10,102 nt of DNA from an uncultured Clostridiaceae bacterium (GCA_958402495.1 CATXTS010000069.1:1-10102), one strand, 5' to 3'. Shown: positions 1 through 5,982, counted from the first letter of the stretch. Program-made: numbers and translations. Notes: generated by a model not told the origin, from the sequence alone.

Positions 1-11
1 TTTAGATTTAT

Positions 12-54
12 AGAAAAAAAGTAAAAAGAACATAAGATTCTTTCTACTTTTTCT
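12..54 (-). terminator. Intrinsic terminator of the FGE-like gene
   Basis: Fifteen-base arms at 16-30 and 38-52 are complementary with one G-U wobble, around a 7-base loop (31-37). On the minus strand the 3' arm runs into a T-rich tract, TTTTTTTCT. It begins a few bases after the restored stop codon at 57-59, which supports 57-59 as the real end of the gene rather than the stop at 118-120. The stem is almost all A-U, so it may be weak. Confidence 0.7.
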
Positions 55-56
55 AT

Positions 57-1798
57 TTATTTCATCATTAACGTTACACGAAATCCTGCACCAAAGTCAC
101 CTAATCCATCAAACTTACTATACGTATTTATGCCTGCATATCCGACGGTCCCATGCACAACCTCCACGTACAAATATAGGCCAATCCAAACTAGGATAAT
201 AAGAATAGCCATTATACCAAGAACCATCTGCTGTTCCTTTTGAAGAAGTTTCTCTTATAGAATCGCCAAAAATATATGAATTTACCTTCCAGTTTTCATT
301 GCTCGCATAATCTCTTTTTGTATCATCTAGTGATGTTATAGTGTTATTATCAACTGAAGTGTTATGAGGATAAACCGTTGTATATTTGGTAGATATTTTC
401 TTTAACTTTCCATTACCATAAGTCTGTGCCTCTGCATACTTTTGTAATATCGGATTTTCATTAGCTATATAGCTACTAACAACCTCCCATTCTCCTCCTT
501 TTAAGTCATAAATTCCATAAACATTTCCTGTGCTACTGGCTTTTGTTCCATTTAATTGATTCCAAGTATATACTCCATCTACAGCTATATTGGCTGTTGT
601 ACGATTTATATTCTCTATCGTTGTATTTTTTTCTGCATTTTCTAAATTACCAGTGGTACAACCTGTCACCCCATAAACACTATCTACTCCATGCTTGCAA
701 GCTTTTTGTGTTCTTTCTTGATTACCACTCAGTAGATTAATATTATTCGAACACATTTGTATATCTTGCAGACCATATTGACTTTGGGAAAGATAAGTTA
801 CCGCTCCCCATTCACTATTTTTCATCAAATGACTGTCCATTTTTGTCTTATCGAAACCATAAATATTTCCTTCATCTGTTAACGCTTTTGCTAGTAAAAA
901 TGCATCTGATTGACTAATATAATTCATGCTATACGTTGTTCCTTGGAAAACCGGATATTTTATAGCAGTAACTGTTTCCCCATAAATGCCATCTAACCAA
1001 TTTCTAGCTAACTCTTCTCCTCCTGTTTCTTTTCCTCTTTCAATAGCAGCTACCCTTACCTTACTTTGTGTATAATTTAAATTACTTACTTTTACTGTAG
1101 CAGTATTATTTCCGACTGGCATATCCAGCTTCAAATTTAGTCACCCACATACCCGTTATTTCCTTATCCCAGCCACCATTTTTATAACTAATAACCGTTT
1201 CATCTGTAAAAGCAGGATGCACCACATATTCTACGCTAGCATCTATTATCTCCTCTTCTGATTTACATCTTCTAGCTGTCTGAATATTCCCATTTTTATC
1301 ATAGTAATAATCTGTTATGCCTATTAAAAACACAACATCAAAAGTGTTTGTTTGTGCATTTATTTTATAAGCAAATCTGGGAATCCATACCCACATACTA
1401 CCATCTTGTGTTCTAGCATTTGCCCATTGTTTATTTTGATAATCATACCATTGTCTATCATCCTTACTAGTCTCAATTATCTCTGCTGTTTTTTCTTCTG
1501 TTGGATTCTCAAATTTGATAGGCGTCATAGCCACCTTCACAATTGGTTTATTATTTCCCTTTTCTATATCAAAGCTAGATTCTATATTTTCTTCTCTTTG
1601 TGTTAACTCATTTTCTAGTTTGGCTAATTGTTCTTCCTCTTGATTTATGGCTATTTGTATATTTTCTTTTGTCTTCTTAGTTATCGTAATAATTCCATCT
1701 TCTCCTATAGTAACTTCTATACTTATCCCTGCTAAAATGATTAGTATGATGATAGTTACTACTAGTGTTATTAATGTTATTCCCTTTTGTTCTTTCAT
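57..1798 (-). CDS. Pilin-anchored FGE/SUMF1-like surface protein, encoded in three frames via two +1 shifts
   Basis: This composite gene reads 1798-1115, then 1113-145, then 143-57, and gives 579 residues if base 1114 and base 144 are skipped. The ATG at 1796-1798 follows AAGGAG six bases upstream. Residues 1-25 are a class III prepilin-like segment (KG|ITLITLVVTIIILIILAG) that would anchor the protein in the membrane or in a pilus. A charged coiled stretch (about 41-75) follows. The FGE/SUMF1-type domain shows MWVWIPRF (135-142), WVTKFEAGYAS (218-228), NSEWGAVTYLSQSQYG (327-342), TGNVYGIYDLKGGEWE (423-438), FVRGG (542-546) and the terminal GFRVTL (571-576). In this family such domains are usually non-enzymatic C-type-lectin-like folds for binding; I see no reason to call it an active formylglycine-generating enzyme. 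The terminal GFRV block appears only in the third frame. Programmed shifting, a decayed gene and sequencing error all remain possible; the shared shift sequence favours the first. Confidence 0.75.
118..1134 (-). CDS. Second-frame segment of the FGE-like gene
   Basis: This open frame carries the central FGE/SUMF1 body (NSEWGAVTYLS, TGNVYGIYDLKGGEWE, PIFVRGG). Its nominal start is a TTG at 1132-1134 with an ATG four codons later; neither has a Shine-Dalgarno sequence, and its first residues overlap the end of the first frame. It is therefore best read as the continuation of the 1106-1798 frame rather than as a separate gene. Its last eight codons after the CGG at 142-144 (ICRHKYV) are unlike the family, whose C-terminus is found in the next frame at 57-143. 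Confidence 0.65.
   Translation of the reverse strand: MKLDMPVGNNTATVKVSNLNYTQSKVRVAAIERGKETGGEELARNWLDGIYGETVTAIKYPVFQGTTYSMNYISQSDAFLLAKALTDEGNIYGFDKTKMDSHLMKNSEWGAVTYLSQSQYGLQDIQMCSNNINLLSGNQERTQKACKHGVDSVYGVTGCTTGNLENAEKNTTIENINRTTANIAVDGVYTWNQLNGTKASSTGNVYGIYDLKGGEWEVVSSYIANENPILQKYAEAQTYGNGKLKKISTKYTTVYPHNTSVDNNTITSLDDTKRDYASNENWKVNSYIFGDSIRETSSKGTADGSWYNGYSYYPSLDWPIFVRGGCAWDRRICRHKYV
138..147 (-). other. Putative +1 frameshift site 2 (CGT CGG A)
   Basis: On the minus strand GAC CGT CGG ATA runs to a stop seven codons later. Skipping the C at 144 gives GAC CGT GGA TAT GCA GGC (D R G Y A G) and then the FGE C-terminal block GAGFRVTL before TAA at 57-59. The shift sequence GTCGGA (141-146) is identical to site 1, and the direction (+1) and the skipped base (C) are the same. 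Confidence 0.6.
1106..1798 (-). CDS. First-frame segment of the FGE-like gene (230 aa if no shift occurs)
   Basis: This is what conventional translation gives from the ATG at 1798: the pilin-like anchor, the charged linker and only the first part of the FGE domain, ending ...EAGYASRK and then TAA. The last two residues come from CGG AAA and do not match the expected continuation. If the ribosome does not shift, the product is a short anchored protein without the folded binding domain. I list it separately because standard gene callers would report it as a complete gene. Confidence 0.7.
   Translation of the reverse strand: MKEQKGITLITLVVTIIILIILAGISIEVTIGEDGIITITKKTKENIQIAINQEEEQLAKLENELTQREENIESSFDIEKGNNKPIVKVAMTPIKFENPTEEKTAEIIETSKDDRQWYDYQNKQWANARTQDGSMWVWIPRFAYKINAQTNTFDVVFLIGITDYYYDKNGNIQTARRCKSEEEIIDASVEYVVHPAFTDETVISYKNGGWDKEITGMWVTKFEAGYASRK
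1108..1117 (-). other. Putative +1 frameshift site 1 (AGT CGG A)
   Basis: On the minus strand GCC AGT CGG AAA TAA leads to a stop, while skipping the C at 1114 gives GCC AGT GGA AAT AAT ACT (A S G N N T) and opens a 323-codon frame. The restored join EAGYAS-GNNTATVKV is smooth. The hexamer GTCGGA (1111-1116) occurs only twice in the window. Confidence 0.6.
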
Positions 1799-1832
1799 AT
1801 ATATCTCCTTCTTGTGTGTCTATCTGTCTTTA

Positions 1833-1919
1833 TTTATGGTTACCTCTTTTTTCTTTATTTTCTTGCATATCTTTATCTTTTTCAATCAGCTTTATGTAAC
1901 TATCTAAATAAACATCCTT
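1833..1919 (-). other. Start-less 29-codon open frame in the leader of the FGE-like gene
   Basis: Between the terminator at 1965-2014 and the FGE-like gene, this frame reads like protein (DVYLDSYIKLIEKDKDMQ, then a Lys-rich tail) and stops with TAA at 1830-1832. It has a TGA immediately upstream (1920-1922), and its only ATG gives 12 codons. It could be the tail of a lost gene, a leader peptide or chance. The leader also holds two weak promoter candidates: TTGATA at 1926-1931 with a poor -10, and TTGAAA at 1880-1885 with GAAAAT at 1857-1862 (17-base spacer). Nothing else is visible in 1799-1964. Confidence 0.2.
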
Positions 1920-1964
1920 TCACTTTATCAAGAGAGTCTATTAAAGGACAGGAAAGTAAACATT

Positions 1965-2014
1965 AAAAAAGAACCTTTCTATTAGCACCTTTGTGCCAAA
2001 TTAGAAAAGTTCTT
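1965..2014 (-). terminator. Strong intrinsic terminator after the second pilin-like gene
   Basis: A long hairpin has outer arms at 1969-1981 and 2002-2014 (13 bases, one G-U wobble), inner arms at 1982-1988 and 1993-1999 (7 bases, one wobble) and a 4-base loop. On the minus strand it ends in TTCTTTTTT. It isolates the pilin-like gene from the FGE-like gene, so the latter needs its own promoter. Confidence 0.85.
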
Positions 2015-2045
2015 CTTATAGTAAGTTTATCATTCTTTGATACTT

Positions 2046-3548
2046 TTAAAATTCAATTTTATAAGAATCAATATCACCATCTTGTTTTCCGCATCCTAGT
2101 TCATAATGGTCTACTTTACCACCCTTGTTACAAGTTAAATACTCATGTGTCATTGTATAGCCTGTTTTATGTTCTTCTGAATCATGATGCCTAATGGTTG
2201 TTCTTATAGTACCCATACCGCAATTACGATGGGTATCATATGCTGGACAATTTAAGTATCTGTCGTCTCTTGTTCCACCTCCATTACAGCCTCCTTTAGA
2301 CACAGTGCAAGTTCCATAACAAGCTCCAGGTGAATGAGAATGTGGAATCGCATTGGAATAACATCCACCACCTGCTGTCGTTGTTCCAGCATGTTTATGT
2401 CTAAGTTCTTTTATTCTTAATGGCTTGGATACCGTCTCTGTAGAATTGCCATCTGTATCAGTAGTTAATACATGTAAATAATAGTTTGCACTAGATTCAC
2501 CAATATCAATACCACAGCCTAATTCATAACGTTCTATTTGATTTTCTTTATTACAAGTTAAATATCTATGTGTAATGGTATACCCAGTTTGATGTGGTTC
2601 TGAATCATGATGTCTAATCGTTGTTTTTATAGTACCCATTCCACAATCATGATGGGTATCATATGCTGGACAATTTAAATATCTATCATCTCTTGTTCCT
2701 CCTCCATTGCAACCACCTTTAGATACTGTGCAAGTTTTATAACAACTATCTATATGTGTATGGTAAATTACCTTAGTATAACAACCTCCACCTGTTTTAC
2801 TATTTCCAGTATGCGTATGACCATCATTTCCTTCTGGAATAATTGGTGTTTCTATTTTAACATTTAAATCTTCTATTGGCGTCTGGAAAGAATTTGGATA
2901 TTTACTTCTATCTGTTCCAATTGGTGTACTATCATTAGTTAACACCCAACCACAACTTTGTACTGCAATATCAGTATAGGAATTATGTTTTACTTCTGCT
3001 GTTACCTTAGGGTCACTATTTTGTGAAGCCTCCCCACTAAAAGTAATCACTGCATTGATAGGAACGTTTACCTTTGAGTATGTATTCTTTAAAGAATAAT
3101 GTATTTCACCATCATATTCAATTCCCTTTGGATAATATACGGTATGAGAAGCTTTATTAATAATATAAACATCTGTATATTGAGAAGCATCTGCTGAAAC
3201 ATCTAGTTTTTTAACAGATAAATAATCTTTCCCATAATGTAAGTCATAATCCATCATCTTAATAATATCAATCACATAATAATTGTTATTGTCATTGGCA
3301 TTCTTGATACCTTGCAACATCGATACCTTGGTATAAGGATTTGCAATAGGAAGTTCATCATGTCTTGCAAAATATTGTTCTACTGCCTCTGATAATTTAT
3401 TCATATCTCCTTCAAAATTAGCTTTTCTCTTAGCAGAACTTAGTCCATCTATATTCGCTATCACTGTAAAAGATAGCACACTTAGTACAATAATCGTTAC
3501 TATCAATACAATTAAAGTAACACCTTTTTCAGATTTTACAATTTTCAT
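2046..3548 (-). CDS. Pilin-like surface protein with two Cys/His-rich repeats
   Basis: The 500-residue protein starts at the ATG at 3546-3548, seven bases after GGAGG; an adjacent ATG at 3549-3551 is the alternative. A longer frame to a TTG at 3611 is rejected because it would run over the promoter. Residues 1-9 (MKIVKSEKG) and the following hydrophobic helix VTLIVLIVTIIVLSVLSF form a class III prepilin-type signal and pilin stem, without the usual Glu at position +5. A paralogous body follows to about residue 240, including an immunoglobulin-like part. The first Cys/His-rich domain is at 243-346, the segment YYLHVLTTDTDGN comes next, and a second copy lies at 383-487. Each copy has eight Cys and His pairs (HTH, HTHID), suggesting disulfides or metal binding outside the cell. 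The exact function is unknown; a surface or pilus adhesin role is inferred. Assembly genes are not in the window. Confidence 0.8.
   Translation of the reverse strand: MKIVKSEKGVTLIVLIVTIIVLSVLSFTVIANIDGLSSAKRKANFEGDMNKLSEAVEQYFARHDELPIANPYTKVSMLQGIKNANDNNNYYVIDIIKMMDYDLHYGKDYLSVKKLDVSADASQYTDVYIINKASHTVYYPKGIEYDGEIHYSLKNTYSKVNVPINAVITFSGEASQNSDPKVTAEVKHNSYTDIAVQSCGWVLTNDSTPIGTDRSKYPNSFQTPIEDLNVKIETPIIPEGNDGHTHTGNSKTGGGCYTKVIYHTHIDSCYKTCTVSKGGCNGGGTRDDRYLNCPAYDTHHDCGMGTIKTTIRHHDSEPHQTGYTITHRYLTCNKENQIERYELGCGIDIGESSANYYLHVLTTDTDGNSTETVSKPLRIKELRHKHAGTTTAGGGCYSNAIPHSHSPGACYGTCTVSKGGCNGGGTRDDRYLNCPAYDTHRNCGMGTIRTTIRHHDSEEHKTGYTMTHEYLTCNKGGKVDHYELGCGKQDGDIDSYKIEF
2088..2402 (-). repeat. Cys/His-rich domain, copy 2
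   Basis: Encodes residues 383-487 of the pilin-like protein: HKHAG, GGGCY, SHSPGACY, CTVSKGGCNGGG, NCPAYDTH, NCGMGT and YELGCG. It is about 105 residues with eight Cys, all aligned with copy 1 at 2511-2822. Confidence 0.85.
2511..2822 (-). repeat. Cys/His-rich domain, copy 1
   Basis: Encodes residues 243-346. A 27-residue core from CTVSKGG to AYDTH is identical to copy 2 in protein, yet I count about nine base differences between the copies there, all synonymous. The domain interrupts a stretch that is continuous in the paralogue at 3715-4857, falling between the TPIIPEG and YYLHVLTTD segments. Confidence 0.85.
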
Positions 3549-3582
3549 CATTCTGCCTCCTTTCTTTTGTTTCCTTATCTCT

Positions 3583-3611
3583 ATTTTACTATATTTTCGA
3601 CATTTTATCAA
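3583..3611 (-). promoter_or_regulatory. Sigma-A-type promoter of the second pilin-like gene
   Basis: TTGATA at 3606-3611 and TAAAAT at 3583-3588 are separated by 17 bases, about 35 bases upstream of the ATG. The spacer contains TCGAAA, as does the promoter of the paralogue at 4895-4923. Confidence 0.75.
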
Positions 3612-3667
3612 TCATTTTGAGTAAAGTCTCTCGTTTCTTTTTTTACCAAATGGAAAGATAATATATT

Positions 3668-3710
3668 CAAAAGAAGATAGCCTACTTTTCTAATAAATAA
3701 GCTATCTTCT
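3668..3710 (-). terminator. Terminator of the first pilin-like gene
   Basis: A perfect 10-base inverted repeat, AGAAGATAGC / GCTATCTTCT (arms 3701-3710 and 3672-3681, 19-base loop), starts four bases after the stop codon at 3715-3717. The T tract after it is short (TTTG), so termination may be incomplete. Confidence 0.65.
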
Positions 3711-3714
3711 AACT

Positions 3715-4857
3715 TTAAACGCTAACGGTATAAGACATGACTGCATTTTCTTCATAACCACAAGTTAAATCATAAGTATATGTTGTTTCTGTATACGTTT
3801 GGGTACATTTTCCTGTCGTTGTGCCGGTCCAAGAAGTACCATATCCCCAAGTTACCTGTCCAGTTACTCTATGACCTTTCGAGCAATATCCTGCAACAGG
3901 ACCTGCCATACAATCTCCTGTATCCCATTGTTCCCAACCTGCATTATCACGATTCATAGATACATTTTCATTGCACTGTTTTGTAACCGTATGTGGTGTT
4001 TTCTTATAACAACCACCATCTGCATTAGGACTGCCTATATGATGATGCCTATTTTCAGTAACTACCATTGGCGTAGAAATTGTCTCTGCTGTATTTCCAT
4101 CTGCATCTGTTGTCAATACATGTAAATAGTAACTCGTACTTTGTGCTGGAAGTGGTGTTGTAATAGTTAATCCTAATGCCTCTTCTGCTGTTTGAAAACG
4201 ATTACCATATTTACTTTTATCTGTCCCCAATGGTGTACTACTCGTATTCATAACCCATGCACAATTTTGAACATCTATTTCTGCATAAGAATTATGTTTC
4301 ACTTGTGCTGTTACAGTAGGGGTATTGGTCTGAGAAGTCTCTGCACTTAAAGTAATTTTAGCATTCACCGAGATTTCTACCTTGGAATATGTATTTTTTA
4401 AAGAATAATGTACCTCTCCATCATAGGTAATTCCCTTTGGATAATAAATGGTATGGGATGCTTTATTAATAATATACACATCTGTATAATGAGAAGCATC
4501 TGCTGAAACATCTAATTTTTTAATAGATAAATAATCTTTACCATAATGTAAATTGTAATCCGTCATTTTAATAATGTCTAAAACATAATATTTATCATTA
4601 TCATTTGTATTTTTAATACCCTCTAGCATAGAGATATTGGTATAAGCATTAGCAATGGGAAGTTCTTGATGTCTTGCATAATACTGTTCTACTGCCTCTG
4701 CCAATTTATTCATATCTTCTTCAAAGTTTGTTTTATTTCTTGCAGAAGTTAGTCCATCTATATTTGCAATTACTGTAAAGGATAATAAACTTAGTACCAC
4801 AATCGTAATTACTAATACAATTAGTGTAACTCCTTTTTGGGATTTTATCAATTTCAT
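3715..4857 (-). CDS. Pilin-like surface protein with one Cys-rich C-terminal domain
   Basis: The 380-residue protein starts at the ATG at 4855-4857, preceded by GAGGGG. A longer frame to 4962 is rejected because it would cover the promoter at 4895-4923. MKLIKSQKG and the helix VTLIVLVITIVVLSLLSFTV (residues 10-29) form a prepilin-type signal with Gly at -1 but Val where Glu is normal at +5. Residues 33-265 closely parallel the neighbouring protein (EDMNKLAEAVEQYYARH, LHYGKDYLSIKKLDVSADAS, YYLHVLTTDADGN), so the two are tandem duplicates. The C-terminus (269-380) has HHHIG, DGGCYKK and YDLTCG plus four further Cys outside those motifs. This is a diverged single version of the domain duplicated in the paralogue. 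Likely exported and surface displayed; the ligand is unknown. Confidence 0.8.
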   Translation of the reverse strand: MKLIKSQKGVTLIVLVITIVVLSLLSFTVIANIDGLTSARNKTNFEEDMNKLAEAVEQYYARHQELPIANAYTNISMLEGIKNTNDNDKYYVLDIIKMTDYNLHYGKDYLSIKKLDVSADASHYTDVYIINKASHTIYYPKGITYDGEVHYSLKNTYSKVEISVNAKITLSAETSQTNTPTVTAQVKHNSYAEIDVQNCAWVMNTSSTPLGTDKSKYGNRFQTAEEALGLTITTPLPAQSTSYYLHVLTTDADGNTAETISTPMVVTENRHHHIGSPNADGGCYKKTPHTVTKQCNENVSMNRDNAGWEQWDTGDCMAGPVAGYCSKGHRVTGQVTWGYGTSWTGTTTGKCTQTYTETTYTYDLTCGYEENAVMSYTVSV

Positions 4858-4894
4858 TACTTTGCCCCTCTCTTTCTTTTGTTCTTCTACTTTT

Positions 4895-4923
4895 ATTTTA
4901 GTACAATTTCGATTTTTTATCAA
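4895..4923 (-). promoter_or_regulatory. Sigma-A-type promoter of the first pilin-like gene
   Basis: TTGATA at 4918-4923, a 17-base spacer and TAAAAT at 4895-4900, about 38 bases upstream of the ATG. It has the same hexamers, spacing and TCGAAA spacer motif as the promoter at 3583-3611, so the two paralogues are probably expressed together. Confidence 0.75.
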
Positions 4924-4964
4924 TATTTTCGTGGAAAAACCTCTTTTTTCTACATACTCCATCT

Positions 4965-5012
4965 AAAAAAGTACGACTTACCCTATACTGTTTGTATTTA
5001 GTAAATCGTACT
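4965..5012 (-). terminator. Intrinsic terminator of sepF-divIVA
   Basis: Arms AGTACGATTTAC (5001-5012) and GTAAGTCGTACT (4970-4981) pair over 12 bases with one wobble across a 19-base loop, followed by TTTTTT on the minus strand. It lies four bases after the divIVA stop codon. Confidence 0.8.
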
Positions 5013-5016
5013 GATT

Positions 5017-5472
5017 TTATTCATCATTTTTATTAATATCTTTTAGTAGTTCTAACTGAGAAATTAGTAAAGATTCCATCTTGGCTTTATAAACATCAAA
5101 TTGTTTTTTTATGTCTTCTAGTTCTTTTTTCTTCATTAAAATTTCTTGTCCTAAATCATCTACTGATTTTCTAGCATTTCCTTCTGCTTCTTTAATAATC
5201 TGCTCTGCTTGTTGTCTTGCTACATCTTTTACTTCTTCAGCAGTTGATTGTGCCATGAGTAAAGTATTTTGCAAAGTATCTTCTATGGTTTTATAGTGTA
5301 ATAAACTTTTTTCCAAATCATCTACTCTACTTTTTAACTCTGTACTTTCTTTATATGCTTTTTCATAGTCAATGGTTAAATCATCTAAGAATTCATCGAC
5401 TTCTTCTACACTATAGCCATTCATCATTTGTTTTGAGAATTTTTTATTCTCTATATCTAATGGTGTAATCAT
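5017..5472 (-). CDS. divIVA: DivIVA-family cell division/polarity protein
   Basis: The 151-residue protein starts at the ATG at 5470-5472, seven bases after GGAGG. DivIVA proteins bind negatively curved membrane at septa and poles and act as scaffolds. The N-terminal lipid-binding domain is recognisable: MITPLDIENKKFS (1-13) and GYSVEEVDEFLDDL (19-32). A long coiled coil follows (about 33-145), shorter than in many DivIVA proteins, with KEAEGNARK in the middle. The family usually has a hydrophobic and a basic residue (Phe-Arg in Bacillus subtilis) just before the GY of the membrane-contact loop; here the sequence is QMMNGY, with Met-Asn. The gene is 30 bases downstream of sepF, shares its promoter and ends in the terminator at 4965-5012. 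It could also be called a DivIVA-domain protein of the Gps/SepIVA type, but the sepF neighbourhood favours DivIVA. Confidence 0.88.
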   Translation of the reverse strand: MITPLDIENKKFSKQMMNGYSVEEVDEFLDDLTIDYEKAYKESTELKSRVDDLEKSLLHYKTIEDTLQNTLLMAQSTAEEVKDVARQQAEQIIKEAEGNARKSVDDLGQEILMKKKELEDIKKQFDVYKAKMESLLISQLELLKDINKNDE

Positions 5473-5502
5473 ATTTATTCCTCCAATTAGTCTTAAAGTT
5501 AC

Positions 5503-5982
5503 TTAGTTATTTATATTAGAATTTCTTAACCAGGAAACAGATAATTTATTTTTAATTTCTTCTCTTGCCATTTCATTAGTAATATCATAATTATATGGCG
5601 CAATTAAAAATATGGAATTAGAAACTTTTTGGATATGTCCATCTAATGCATGAACAGCACCACTAATCACATCTACAATACGTCTTGCAACATCTTTGTT
5701 GACATATTCTAAATTCACAATAACAGATTTTTTTTCTTTTAATAAATCACAAATACCTTCTGATTGTTCAAAAGAGGTAGGTTGAGAAATCACCATTTTA
5801 ATTTGTTGTGTTTGTGGCATATTCACTACCTTACTACCACGTCTATTCCAAAAATTCTTATTTTCATCTGTCTCTTCTTCTTGCTCTACTTCTTCTTCAT
5901 ATCCTTCTTCTTCCTCATACTCTTCTTCTGCATTATCCATTCCTAATAAATCTAATACTTTATTCATGATTGCTCCTGACAT
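5503..5982 (-). CDS. sepF: SepF cell division protein
   Basis: The 159-residue protein matches SepF, which tethers FtsZ filaments to the membrane and helps shape the septum. A short amphipathic N-terminal helix (MNKVLDLLGM, 6-15) is the membrane anchor. A very acidic linker (about 17-42, mostly Glu) follows, then the SepF core (about 59-131) with KMVISQPTSFEQ, SVIVNLEYVNKDVARRIVD, SGAVHALDG and IFLIAPYNYDI. The chosen ATG at 5980-5982 has AGGAGG seven bases upstream. A second ATG at 5965-5967 begins exactly at the anchor helix and has AGGAG close before it, so the true start may be five residues later. It is followed by divIVA, the classical clostridial and bacillar order, and has its own promoter at 6035-6063. 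Confidence 0.93.
   Translation of the reverse strand: MSGAIMNKVLDLLGMDNAEEEYEEEEGYEEEVEQEEETDENKNFWNRRGSKVVNMPQTQQIKMVISQPTSFEQSEGICDLLKEKKSVIVNLEYVNKDVARRIVDVISGAVHALDGHIQKVSNSIFLIAPYNYDITNEMAREEIKNKLSVSWLRNSNINN

Noticed and set aside
161..165. GGAGG upstream of shift site 2 as an RF2-like Shine-Dalgarno stimulator
   Set aside because: It encodes the conserved RGG motif, lies about 16 bases from the CGG (far longer than the RF2 spacing), and has no counterpart at site 1.
1132..1134. Independent start (TTG, or ATG four codons later) for the second-frame FGE segment
   Set aside because: There is no ribosome binding site, the start lies inside a conserved part of the first frame, and the product would begin in the middle of the domain.
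57..1798. Simple pseudogene
   Set aside because: Not excluded, but less likely: apart from the two identical +1 sites there is no internal stop or other damage, and the RBS, terminator and all family motifs are intact.
2088..2822. CRISPR-like or mobile-element repeats
   Set aside because: The repeats are 105-codon in-frame domain duplications; no short spaced repeats, transposase or terminal inverted repeats are seen.
3549..3611. Longer N-terminus for the second pilin-like protein from a TTG
   Set aside because: The TTG is part of the -35 hexamer, and the prepilin signal should be N-terminal.
4858..4962. Longer N-terminus for the first pilin-like protein (extra 35 residues)
   Set aside because: It would cover the -35 and -10 boxes and the RBS, and would bury the prepilin signal; the ATG at 4857 has a good RBS.
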